Shown here: positions 40,568 through 47,725 of the stretch, in pieces
How the letters are laid out: every line of letters begins with the position of its first letter
Position numbering within the stretch: position 1 is the stretch's first letter
Assembly: GCF_001954275.1 (NCBI RefSeq)
Contig: NZ_MBEU01000086.1
Location: 1-47,725, forward strand
DNA length: 47,725 bases
Source of the DNA: Mycobacterium sp. IS-836
GTDB taxonomy: Bacteria; Actinomycetota; Actinomycetes; Mycobacteriales; Mycobacteriaceae
Direction of reading: 5' to 3'
Program-made: the position numbers and the translations under genes
The notes under the pieces: generated by a model
Databases searched by the model: none
The model's input: the letters and a program-made list of their open reading frames with translations, nothing else
What the model was told of the DNA's origin: nothing

Positions 40568-42019
40568 ATGCCTCGGTTTGTCGATCGAGTCGTCATCCAC
40601 GCGCGGGCGGGTTCCGGCGGTAACGGCTGCGCGTCGGTCCACCGGGAGAAATTCAAGCCGCTGGGCGGACCCGACGGCGGCAACGGCGGCCGCGGCGGCA
40701 GCATCGTCCTGATCGTCGACCCGCAGGTGCACACCCTGCTGGACTTTCATTTCCATCCCCACGTCACCGCGCCGTCGGGCAAGCAGGGGATGGGCAACAA
40801 CCGCGACGGCGCCGCCGGCTCCGACCTGGAAGTCAAGGTGCCCGACGGCACCGTCGTGCTGGACGAAAACGGGCGGCTGCTCGCCGACCTGGTGGGGGCG
40901 GGCACCCGCTTCGAGGCCGCCGCCGGTGGCCGCGGCGGCCTGGGTAACGCCGCACTCGCCTCGCGCGCCCGCAAGGCCCCGGGCTTCGCGCTACTCGGCG
41001 AGCCCGGCCAGGCCCGCGACCTCACCCTCGAACTCAAAACCGTCGCGGACGTCGGCTTGGTCGGATTCCCGTCCGCCGGAAAGTCCTCGCTGGTGTCGGT
41101 GATCTCGGCGGCCAAGCCCAAGGTGGCCGACTACCCGTTCACCACGCTGGTTCCCAACCTGGGCGTGGTCTCCGCCGGCGAGCACGCATTCACCGTCGCC
41201 GACGTGCCGGGCCTGATACCGGGCGCATCGCAAGGCCGCGGCCTGGGCCTGGATTTCCTCCGGCACATCGAGCGCTGCGCGGTGCTCGTTCACGTCGTCG
41301 ATTGCGCGACCGCGGAACCCGGTCGCGACCCCGTCTCCGACATCGACGCGCTGGAGGCCGAACTCGCGGCGTATACGCCCACGCTGCAAGGGGATCCGGC
41401 GCTGGTCGACCTCGCCGAACGACCGCGGGCGGTGGTGCTCAACAAAATCGACGTGCCGGAGGCTCGTGAGCTAGCCGAGTTCGTCCGCGACGACGTCGCC
41501 GCGCGCGGCTGGCCGGTATTCCTGGTATCAACGGCAACCCGGGAAGGGTTGCAGCCGTTGATCTTTGGGCTCTGGTCGATGATCTCGGAGTACAACGCAT
41601 CGCGACCGGCGCCGGTAGTGCGGCGCCCGGTGATCCGTCCGGTGCCGGTGGACGACAGCGGCTTCACCGTCGAGCCCGACGGGCACGGCGGTTTCACCGT
41701 CACCGGCGCGCGCCCTGAGCGGTGGGTGGGTCAAACGAATTTCGACAACGACGAGGCGGTCGGCTATCTCGCCGACCGGCTGGCACGCCTCGGTGTCGAG
41801 GAGGAGCTGCTGCGGCTGGGCGCGCAGCCGGGATGCGCGGTGACCATCGGCGAGATGACGTTCGACTGGGAGCCGCAAACCCCGGCCGGTCAACAGGTCG
41901 CGCTGTCAGGCCGCGGCACCGACGCGCGGCTGGAACGCACCGAACGGGTGGGCGCCGCGGAGCGCAAGGCCGCCCGACGCCAGCGGCGCGAGCACGGTCC
42001 CGAAGGTGGGGCCTCGTGA
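40568..42019 (+). CDS. obg: Ribosome-associated GTPase Obg (CgtA)
   Basis: A 483-residue GTPase important for late 50S assembly and stress responses. The N-terminal glycine-rich Obg fold (1-158) has GGPDGGNGGRGGSIVLIVD and GNAALASRARKAPGF. The G domain has G1 GFPSAGKSS (about 166-174), G3 DVPGLIPGA, and G4 NKID. A C-terminal OCT domain follows (about 360-430, GRPERWVGQ-like with TNFDNDEAVGYLADRLARLG). The last ~40 residues are a charged tail. Start ATG 40568 (MPRFVDRVVIHARAGSGGNG) has GAGAGG upstream. The stop overlaps the proB start as GTGA. Confidence 0.97.
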   Translation: MPRFVDRVVIHARAGSGGNGCASVHREKFKPLGGPDGGNGGRGGSIVLIVDPQVHTLLDFHFHPHVTAPSGKQGMGNNRDGAAGSDLEVKVPDGTVVLDENGRLLADLVGAGTRFEAAAGGRGGLGNAALASRARKAPGFALLGEPGQARDLTLELKTVADVGLVGFPSAGKSSLVSVISAAKPKVADYPFTTLVPNLGVVSAGEHAFTVADVPGLIPGASQGRGLGLDFLRHIERCAVLVHVVDCATAEPGRDPVSDIDALEAELAAYTPTLQGDPALVDLAERPRAVVLNKIDVPEARELAEFVRDDVAARGWPVFLVSTATREGLQPLIFGLWSMISEYNASRPAPVVRRPVIRPVPVDDSGFTVEPDGHGGFTVTGARPERWVGQTNFDNDEAVGYLADRLARLGVEEELLRLGAQPGCAVTIGEMTFDWEPQTPAGQQVALSGRGTDARLERTERVGAAERKAARRQRREHGPEGGAS

Positions 42020-43119
42020 GCGCGCAGCGAGAAGCCATCCGGACCGCGCGCAGTCTGGTCGTCAAGGTGGGGACGAACGCACTGACCACGCCGTCGGGAG
42101 TGTTCGACGCCGGGCGGTTGGCCGGACTGGCCGACGCGATCGAGGCGCGCATGAAGGCGGGCACCGACGTCGTCATCGTGTCCTCCGGCGCCATCGCCGC
42201 CGGCATCGATCCGCTCGGATTGGCCCGTCGCCCAAAGGATTTGGCGACCAAACAGGCGGCCGCCAGCGTCGGGCAGGTCGCACTGGTGAATTCCTGGAGC
42301 GCGGCGTTCGCGCGCTACGGCCGCACGGTCGGACAGGTGCTTTTGACCGCGCACGACATTTCCATCCGCGCCTCGCACACCAACGCGCAGCGCACTCTGG
42401 ATCGGTTGCGCGCGCTGCATGCGGTGGCGATCGTCAACGAGAACGACACGGTGGCCACCAACGAGATCCGGTTCGGCGACAACGATCGGCTCTCGGCGCT
42501 GGTGGCCCACCTGGTCGGCGCCGAGGCCTTGGTGCTGCTCTCCGACATCGACGGCCTCTACGAATCCGATCCCCGCAAGGTGCCGGGGGCGCGCTTCATT
42601 CCCGAGGTGGCGGGGTCGGCGGACCTGGACGGCGTGGTCGCCGGCCCGGGCAGCCACCTGGGCACCGGGGGGATGGCGTCGAAGGTGTCGTCGGCGTTGC
42701 TGGCCGCCGACGCGGGGGTTCCGGTGCTGCTGGCCGCGGCGACCGACGCCGCGACGGCGCTCACCGACGCCTCGACCGGAACCGTGTTCGCCGCGCGTCC
42801 CGTCCGGATGTCGGCCCGCCGATTCTGGGTGCGCTATGCCGCGGAGTCGACCGGCACGCTGAGCCTCGACGAGGGGGCGGTGCGCGCGGTGGCGCACCAA
42901 CGCCGCTCGCTGCTGGCCGCGGGTATCACCTCGGTGTCGGGCCGGTTCTACGCCGGGGATGTCGTCGAGTTGCACGGACCGGACGCGACCATGGTGGCCC
43001 GCGGGGTGGTCGCCTACGACGCGGCCGAGCTCGCCACCATGATGGGCAGGTCCACGTCCGACCTACCCGGCGAGCTGCGCCGCCCCGCGGTGCACGCCGA
43101 CGATTTGGTGACCGTGTAG
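42016..43119 (+). CDS. proB: Glutamate 5-kinase
   Basis: A 367-residue enzyme catalysing the first step of proline synthesis, phosphorylation of glutamate. The amino-acid kinase domain (about 1-255) includes RSLVVKVGTNALTTPSGVFD, VIVSSGAIAAG and FGDNDRLSALVAHLVGAEAL. A C-terminal PUA domain follows (about 275-367, SLLAAGITSVSGRFYAGDVV). GTG 42016 overlaps the obg stop by 4 nt (GTGA), so it is translationally coupled. Its stop is one base from the stop of the convergent tetR gene. In M. tuberculosis nadE follows here; in this genome an accessory set follows instead. Confidence 0.96.
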   Translation: MSAQREAIRTARSLVVKVGTNALTTPSGVFDAGRLAGLADAIEARMKAGTDVVIVSSGAIAAGIDPLGLARRPKDLATKQAAASVGQVALVNSWSAAFARYGRTVGQVLLTAHDISIRASHTNAQRTLDRLRALHAVAIVNENDTVATNEIRFGDNDRLSALVAHLVGAEALVLLSDIDGLYESDPRKVPGARFIPEVAGSADLDGVVAGPGSHLGTGGMASKVSSALLAADAGVPVLLAAATDAATALTDASTGTVFAARPVRMSARRFWVRYAAESTGTLSLDEGAVRAVAHQRRSLLAAGITSVSGRFYAGDVVELHGPDATMVARGVVAYDAAELATMMGRSTSDLPGELRRPAVHADDLVTV

Positions 43120-43120
43120 C

Positions 43121-43771
43121 TCATTTTGCTGGCATGGGCTTGAGATACAGTGCACCCCAAGCGATCTCGGCCAGTGTCTCAGCCAGTTCCGTGTCGTAGG
43201 AGGCCGGGGCACTCGGAAGATTCTGCTGGCACGCCCGCTCGACCATCCACGTCAGTGCGCTCGCCGTGGTGGCGGCCGACAGCTCATGCCGGATGGAGCC
43301 GTCGGCCTGGCCGTCTTCGATGACACGGGCCAACCGCCCGGTGATCGCGGTCAGCAGATTGCGATAGGTCGCGCCGACCAAGGGGTCGTACGCGGCCATC
43401 TCGTTCAGTGCGACGAGCACCGGTTGATGACGGCGATAGCTTTCGATGATGGCGGCCATCCCCGCGCGCACGTCGTCGGGATCGTGCCGCCCCGCCACGC
43501 TCCACCACCGTTCGGCGCCCTCCGCGAGGTCCGCGAATACCTGCCCGGCGAGCCGGCGCAGCAGGTGGCCCTTGTCCTCGAAGTAGATGTAGAAGCTCGC
43601 CCGCGACATGCTCGCCTCGGTCGCTAGTCGGTCCACGCTGAGCTCGGTGAAGCTGGCGCCGTCGCGCATCAGCCGCTCGGTCGCATCGAGCAGCCGGCGC
43701 TCCATCTGCTCGCGCCGCTGCTGGCGCGTGTGCTCGCGCCTGGCCTGCGGCTTCCGGGTGACCGACGGCAT
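43121..43771 (-). CDS. TetR-family transcriptional regulator
   Basis: A 216-residue repressor with an N-terminal helix-turn-helix: LSVDRLATEASMSRASFYIY FEDKG spans about residues 44-69, the typical TetR DNA-binding helices. A helical ligand-binding C-terminal domain follows, with Trp-, Met- and Arg-containing segments (ALTWMVERACQQ). The first 25 residues are very basic. It is divergent from the P450 gene, and the 93-base spacer holds a perfect palindrome, so it most likely represses the P450 and itself. The inducer is unknown. ATG 43771 (MPSVTRKPQARREHTRQQRR) is the only good start. Confidence 0.93.
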   Translation of the reverse strand: MPSVTRKPQARREHTRQQRREQMERRLLDATERLMRDGASFTELSVDRLATEASMSRASFYIYFEDKGHLLRRLAGQVFADLAEGAERWWSVAGRHDPDDVRAGMAAIIESYRRHQPVLVALNEMAAYDPLVGATYRNLLTAITGRLARVIEDGQADGSIRHELSAATTASALTWMVERACQQNLPSAPASYDTELAETLAEIAWGALYLKPMPAK

Positions 43772-43800
43772 TTACCGAGCATAGCCGACTATTCGACATA

Positions 43801-43830
43801 TTGACTAGACAAAGTGTCTAGGCATATCGT
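43801..43830 (+). promoter_or_regulatory. P450 promoter with an embedded TetR operator
   Basis: TTGACT (43801-43806) and TATCGT (43825-43830) with an 18-base spacer form a plausible promoter for the P450 gene. Inside it lies the perfect palindrome CTAGACA-AAG-TGTCTAG (43805-43821). Repressor binding there would block RNA polymerase. The flanks CATAT/CATAT add weaker symmetry. Confidence 0.7.
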
Positions 43831-43864
43831 CGGTGAACGGCTTTCGGTTCGTTGGAGGATCCCC

Positions 43865-45124
43865 ATGACGGCTACGCCTGCCATTGCCCGCGCCTACGAC
43901 ACCATCGATCTGTCCTCCCGTGCGTTTTGGTCCACCACCGCGGCGGACCGGGAGCGCTCGTTCGCCGTGCTGCGGGCCGAGCGCCCGGTGAGCTGGCATC
44001 CGCCGGTCGAGGACGCCCTGATGCCCGATCCCGACGATCCCGGCTACTGGGCCGTCACCCGGCGCGCGGACATCGTCACGGTCAGCCGCAACAACGAGGC
44101 GTTCCTGTCCGGCAAGGGCGTGATGTTCGAGAGCATCCCGGTCGAGCTGCTCGAAGCGTCGCAGTCGTTCCTCGCAATGGACCCGCCGCGGCACACGAAG
44201 CTGCGGAAGCTTGTCAGCGCCGCGTTCACCCCGCGGCAGGTGCGTCGCATCGAGGATTCGATCCAAGCGAACGCCAAGACCATCGTCGAAGAACTGCGTG
44301 CGGCCGGCAGCGGCGCAGATTTCGTCGACCTCTGCGCCAAGGAATTGCCCATCCGCACGCTGTCGGACATGGTCGGGATCCCGGAATCCGAGCGTGAGCA
44401 CATGGCCCGCGCCACCGATGCCATGGTGTCGTGGGCCGACCCGGACTTCCTCGACGGCCGCACCCCGATGGAGGTGTTGTTCGAGAACCAGATCTACGTG
44501 CATCAGGTGGCCGGCGCGCTCGCCGCCGAGCGCCGTGAGCATCCCGGTGACGACCTGATCAGCGGCCTGGTGCACGCCGAGGTGGACGGCGATCGGCTTT
44601 CCGATGCCGACGTGGCCGCATTCTTCGTGTTGCTTTCCGTGGCGGCCAACGACACCACCCGCCAGACCACGAGCCATGCCATGAAGGCGCTCACCGACTT
44701 CGGAGACCAGAGGGCATGGCTGCTCGAGGATTTCGATAACCGGATCGGCACCGCGGTCGAGGAATTCGTCCGTTGGGCCTCGCCCGTGATGACCTTCCGC
44801 CGCACGGCCGCAACGGATTTCGAGCTGGGCGGCCAGACCATCCTGGCGGGGGAGAAGGTGGTCATGTTCTATCCGTCCGGCAACTGGGACACCGAGGTCT
44901 TCGACCACCCCGAGCGGTTGGACCTGAGCCGCAGCCCCAACCCGCACGTCGGCTTCGGCGGCGGAGGACTGCACTTTTGCCTCGGGGCTCATGTGGCCCG
45001 CGCGCAGCTGCGCGCCATCTTCGGCGAGCTGCTCCGGCAGCTGCCCGACATCCAGGCGGGCGATCCGAACTACGTGGCAGGCAATTTCATCCACGCCGTG
45101 CGCAGCATGCCCTGCACCTTCTGA
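43865..45124 (+). CDS. Cytochrome P450 monooxygenase
   Basis: A 419-residue soluble bacterial P450. The haem-thiolate signature GFGGGGLHFCLGAHVAR contains the axial Cys372. The K-helix E-x-x-R is Glu300-FV-Arg303. The I-helix oxygen-activation motif is AANDTT, with Asp263-Thr264, where the usual Gly is replaced by Ala and Asp takes the place of Glu, as in several mycobacterial P450s. FLAMDPPRHTKLRKLVSAAF is the typical C-helix region. Overall pattern resembles the CYP124/125/126-like mycobacterial P450s that act on sterols or branched lipids, but I cannot assign a subfamily or substrate. ATG 43865 has GGAGG 6 nt upstream. No ferredoxin gene is adjacent. Confidence 0.94.
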   Translation: MTATPAIARAYDTIDLSSRAFWSTTAADRERSFAVLRAERPVSWHPPVEDALMPDPDDPGYWAVTRRADIVTVSRNNEAFLSGKGVMFESIPVELLEASQSFLAMDPPRHTKLRKLVSAAFTPRQVRRIEDSIQANAKTIVEELRAAGSGADFVDLCAKELPIRTLSDMVGIPESEREHMARATDAMVSWADPDFLDGRTPMEVLFENQIYVHQVAGALAAERREHPGDDLISGLVHAEVDGDRLSDADVAAFFVLLSVAANDTTRQTTSHAMKALTDFGDQRAWLLEDFDNRIGTAVEEFVRWASPVMTFRRTAATDFELGGQTILAGEKVVMFYPSGNWDTEVFDHPERLDLSRSPNPHVGFGGGGLHFCLGAHVARAQLRAIFGELLRQLPDIQAGDPNYVAGNFIHAVRSMPCTF

Positions 45125-45152
45125 TCGTTTGCAAGAGTTCGTCGAGGCCCCA

Positions 45153-45215
45153 CGCCGAGCCTGTAAATCTGCAGACCCTCACTCGAACTTCTTCTGCAGA
45201 TTTACAGGCTCGGCG
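45153..45215. repeat. 23-bp perfect inverted repeat between the P450 and sirtuin genes
   Basis: The arm 45153-45175 (begins CGCCGAGCCTGTAAATC) is exactly complementary to 45193-45215, with a 17-base loop. The right arm covers the last residues and stop of the sirtuin gene (it encodes ...APSL-stop). There is no U-tract. It may be a bidirectional terminator for the two convergent genes, or a copy of a dispersed palindromic (REP-like) element. Confidence 0.85.
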
Positions 45216-46056
45216 CTAACAGCGTCCCTCCTAGTTCCCGCCCTAGTTCGGAGGCCAGCAGCGTGAGCAGTTCCGAGCACCCGCCGTCGACCTTCACGGT
45301 TGCCAGGTCGTCGCCGCGGGTGGGGCCGCGGTTGACGATCGCGACCGGTATGCCCAGTGCGGCGGCGTGCCGCACGAACCGGTAGCCGGAGAACACCGTC
45401 AGCGACGAGCCCACGACCAGTAGCACCTCGGCTTGATCGACCACCGAGTAAGCCTGGGCGACAGTATCTTTGGGCACGCTCTCGCCGAAGTAGACAATGT
45501 CCGGCTTGAGCATGCCGGCGCAGCGCGGGCAGTCGAGGTAGCGGAACGACGCGGTATCGGCGACAACGGCGTCGGCGTCGGGTGCGACCGCCAACCCGCC
45601 GATCGCTTCGGCGCGCTCGATGAATCCAGGGTTGAGCGCCTCGAGTCGTTCGGCCAGCGCGGCACGGCTCACCGTGAAGCCGCAGCTCAGGCAGATCACC
45701 TGGGCGTAGGTGCCGTGCAGATTGACCACGTTCGCGCTGCCGGCCTTGGTGTGCAGCAGATCGACGTTCTGGGTGATGATTCCGGTCACCACGCCGGCGC
45801 GCTCCAGCGCGGCCAACGCGCGGTGCCCGGCGTTGGGCTGCGTGTCATCCATATGCCGCCAGCCGACATGGTTGCGCGCCCAGTATCGCTGCCGGAACAC
45901 CGGATCCGACCTGAACTGGCCGATGGTCATGGGATTGCTCGGCGGCGAGTCGGGACCACGGTAGTCGGGAATGCCCGAGTCGGTGGATATCCCCGCGCCC
46001 GTGAGCACCGCGACCCGGCGTCCCGCCAACAGCGCGACCAGCTCGGGAGCGTCCAC
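45202..46056 (-). CDS. Sir2-family NAD-dependent protein deacylase
   Basis: A 284-residue sirtuin. NAD-binding motifs are LTGAGISTDSGIPDYRG (residues 18-34) and TQNVDLLH (95-102), with the catalytic His114 in NLHGTY. The zinc ribbon is Cys122-x2-Cys125 and CPRC near residues 176-179. VGSSLTVFSGYRFV and IVNRGPTRGD complete the Rossmann fold. The sequence pattern (TQNVDLLHTKAG) suggests the class II (SIRT4-like) group rather than the CobB type. It could remove acyl groups from lysines; targets are unknown. GTG 46056 gives VDAPELVALLAGRRVAVLTG. The 3' end lies within the right arm of a 23-bp inverted repeat; convergent with the P450, divergent from the monooxygenase. Confidence 0.93.
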   Translation of the reverse strand: MDAPELVALLAGRRVAVLTGAGISTDSGIPDYRGPDSPPSNPMTIGQFRSDPVFRQRYWARNHVGWRHMDDTQPNAGHRALAALERAGVVTGIITQNVDLLHTKAGSANVVNLHGTYAQVICLSCGFTVSRAALAERLEALNPGFIERAEAIGGLAVAPDADAVVADTASFRYLDCPRCAGMLKPDIVYFGESVPKDTVAQAYSVVDQAEVLLVVGSSLTVFSGYRFVRHAAALGIPVAIVNRGPTRGDDLATVKVDGGCSELLTLLASELGRELGGTLLAPSL

Positions 46057-46201
46057 GGCTCAAGGGTAATCACCCTGCGCGAGCGTGCGCGTCTGTACAT
46101 CGACACGCTGCCAGCGCCGGCATTCTGCCCACCCTCGCGGCGGTGGGTCAGCCACGACGGGATCATGGCGTCGATGCTGACCTCGGCTTATGGTGGGTGA
46201 C

Positions 46202-47725
46202 ATGGGTCCGAATGTCGCCGAGTACTTCGACGTACTGATCATCGGCGCTGGATTCTCGGGCATCGGTGCTGCCTACCGCATACACGAGCGCAACCCGCAG
46301 CTGAGCTATGCGGTCCTCGAACGGCGCGCGCGAGTCGGCGGAACGTGGGACCTGTTCCGTTATCCGGGCGTGCGCTCAGACAGCGATATCTACACGCTGT
46401 GCTTTCCGTGGGAGCCCTGGACACGGCCCGAGATGATCGTCGACGGTGACCATATCTGGGAGTATCTGGACGAGACGGCGCGCAAGCATCACATCGACGA
46501 GCACATCCGATTCGACACGTACGTGCGTTCGGCCGACTGGAGCTCCGACACCGACACCTGGACGGTGCAGACCGGGCGGGACGGCGCCGAAAAGACGTAC
46601 CGATGCCGATTTCTGTTCTTCGGGACCGGCTATTACGACTATGACAATCCGTACAACCCGACGTTCCCAGGTATTGCGGACTTCGCCGGAGAGGTGATCC
46701 ACCCGCAACACTGGCCAGAATCATTCGAATATGCCGGCCAGCGGATCGTGGTCATCGGCAGCGGCGCTACGGCGGTCAGTCTGATCCCGTCGTTAGCCGA
46801 AAAAGCGGCGCACGTGACGATGCTGCAACGCACGCCGTCCTACATGATCTCGGCGGTGAAGAAGGAGCCGACGGCGATTGCGCTGCGGAAAGCATTGCCG
46901 CTGCGGGTCGCTCACTGGATCGTTCGGTGGCGCAACGCATTCGTCGCCCAGCTGATGTGGGTTGTCGCGCGCAAGACGCCCGAATTCAGCAAGCGGGCGC
47001 TGCGCCGCATCGCGGAGCGCAATCTGCCCGCTGGCTATCCGATCGACACCCACTTCACGCCGCCGTACGACCCGTGGGATCAGCGCTTGTGCTTCATCGT
47101 GGAGGGTGACCTGTACAAGGCGATCAGTGACGGCAAGGTCGAGGTGGTGACCGACCACATCGATCACTTCGACGCCACCGGCATCGCGCTGAAGTCGGGG
47201 CGGCGCATCGAAGCCGACATCGTTATCACGGCGACCGGGCTGCAGTTGCAAGCGCTGGGCGGCGTCACCGTCAGCGTCGACGGAGAGAAGATCGATCCCC
47301 ACGAGCACTTCCTGTACAGGCGACACATGCTCGAGGATGTTCCGAACATGGCCTGGAGCTTTGGTTACATCAACGCGTCCTGGACATTGGGCGCCGACCT
47401 GACTGCACGGTCCGTCGCAAATCTATTGGCGTACATGAACTCTCGCGGTTACACCCATGCATATCCGCACCTGGGCGACACGGAGATGCCTGAGCAGCCG
47501 ACGTTCCATCTGGAATCGGGTTACGTGAAGCGTGGTCGACATGTGCACCCGAAATCCGGCACGCGTCGGCCGTGGAAGGTGAGCCACAACTTTTTGAGTG
47601 ACGTGCTCAGCAGGCGCTTCGAGCGCATCGAGGACTCAATGGTGTTCGGCCGTGGGGCGGGCGCCCCCCCCCCCCCCCGGCGCGGGGCGCCCGCAGGCCC
47701 GGGGGGGGGCGCGCCGGGGGGTGGG
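46202..47725 (+). CDS. Flavin-containing Baeyer-Villiger-type monooxygenase (EthA/MymA-like), 3' end unreliable
   Basis: Starts at ATG 46202 (MGPNVAEYFDVLIIGAGFSG) and stays open to the window end. FAD-binding is GAGFSGIG (about 15-22). RVGGTWDLFRYPGVRSDSDI follows, as in EthA and MymA. The Baeyer-Villiger fingerprint F-x-G-x3-H-x3-W-P is FAGEVIHPQHWP (about 161-172). NADPH binding is VVIGSGATAVSLIPSLAEKA. The middle TATGLQLQALGGVTVSVDG and the C-terminal NASWTLGADLTARSVANLLA and SGYVKRGRHVHP are family-typical. Such enzymes insert oxygen into ketones or oxidise sulfur; EthA activates ethionamide, but substrate here is unknown. From about 47655 the sequence becomes homopolymer-rich and probably wrong, so the true stop is not visible. 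Confidence 0.9.
   Translation, partial: MGPNVAEYFDVLIIGAGFSGIGAAYRIHERNPQLSYAVLERRARVGGTWDLFRYPGVRSDSDIYTLCFPWEPWTRPEMIVDGDHIWEYLDETARKHHIDEHIRFDTYVRSADWSSDTDTWTVQTGRDGAEKTYRCRFLFFGTGYYDYDNPYNPTFPGIADFAGEVIHPQHWPESFEYAGQRIVVIGSGATAVSLIPSLAEKAAHVTMLQRTPSYMISAVKKEPTAIALRKALPLRVAHWIVRWRNAFVAQLMWVVARKTPEFSKRALRRIAERNLPAGYPIDTHFTPPYDPWDQRLCFIVEGDLYKAISDGKVEVVTDHIDHFDATGIALKSGRRIEADIVITATGLQLQALGGVTVSVDGEKIDPHEHFLYRRHMLEDVPNMAWSFGYINASWTLGADLTARSVANLLAYMNSRGYTHAYPHLGDTEMPEQPTFHLESGYVKRGRHVHPKSGTRRPWKVSHNFLSDVLSRRFERIEDSMVFGRGAGAPPPPRRGAPAGPGGGAPGGG
47655..47725. other. Low-quality homopolymer stretch at the window end
   Basis: Runs of about 15 C, about 9 G and further C/G blocks fill the last 70 bases, unlike anything else in the window. 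The frame still reads as Gly/Pro/Ala/Arg without family similarity. This is most simply a degraded contig end. Confidence 0.8.

Overview
This window comes from a high-GC slow-growing Mycobacterium other than the M. tuberculosis complex; a member or relative of the M. avium complex is my best guess. From about 1.1 to 43.1 kb it follows, in inverted orientation, the conserved block that runs from Rv2478c to Rv2439c in M. tuberculosis: ssb-like, ettA, gdh, thioesterase, aglA/glbO, HNH protein, pepN, DsbA-like protein, rpiB, nei, lipP, tRNAs, tig-clpP1-clpP2, mmuM, clpX, korAB-mobA, rpfE, valS-folC, ndk, rne, rplU-rpmA-obg-proB. Genes expected from the M. tuberculosis order but absent here are an MFS transporter between clpX and korA, dctA between rne and rplU, and nadE after proB. 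That comparison rests on remembered gene order, not on a search.

Layout. 1-0.9 kb: a partial DUF222 (13E12-type) HNH protein on the minus strand. 1.1-9.4 kb: a plus-strand run of ssb-like, ettA, the giant NAD-glutamate dehydrogenase, a hotdog thioesterase and a hypothetical. 9.4-11.4 kb: aglA and glbO coupled on the minus strand. 11.5-12.9 kb: HNH protein and two small hypotheticals. 12.95-15.5 kb: pepN, divergent from a mycothiol-linked DsbA-like reductase that has a textbook SigH promoter. 16.3-17.9 kb: rpiB, a nei1-type glycosylase with one zinc-finger Cys replaced, and a secreted Trp/Pro-rich peptide. 17.9-19.5 kb: lipP, tRNA-Gly and tRNA-Pro. 19.5-24.7 kb: the protein-quality-control block tig-clpP1-clpP2 and clpX, with a ClgR-like operator in front of clpP1 and mmuM lying convergent between the Clp genes. 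25.0-28.6 kb: korA-korB-mobA. 28.65-29.74 kb: a long, relatively AT-rich gene-poor stretch ahead of rpfE. 29.7-36.6 kb: rpfE, an oxidoreductase, then valS-folC-membrane protein coupled by ATGA overlaps, and ndk. 36.6-43.1 kb: rne behind a long leader, and the ribosome/GTPase/proline operon rplU-rpmA-obg-proB.

From 43.1 kb to the end the conserved order breaks. An accessory set follows: a TetR repressor divergent from a cytochrome P450 with a perfect palindromic operator inside the P450 promoter, a sirtuin, and a Baeyer-Villiger-type flavin monooxygenase. A 23-bp perfect inverted repeat lies between the P450 and sirtuin genes. The last ~70 bases are a homopolymer-rich stretch that looks like a low-quality contig end, so the monooxygenase C-terminus cannot be trusted.

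I found no CRISPR array, prophage, insertion sequence or obviously novel multi-gene defence system. The most rewarding signals are regulatory: the SigH promoter, ClgR box, TetR operator, the rplU leader hairpin, the rpfE upstream region and the 23-bp inverted repeat.
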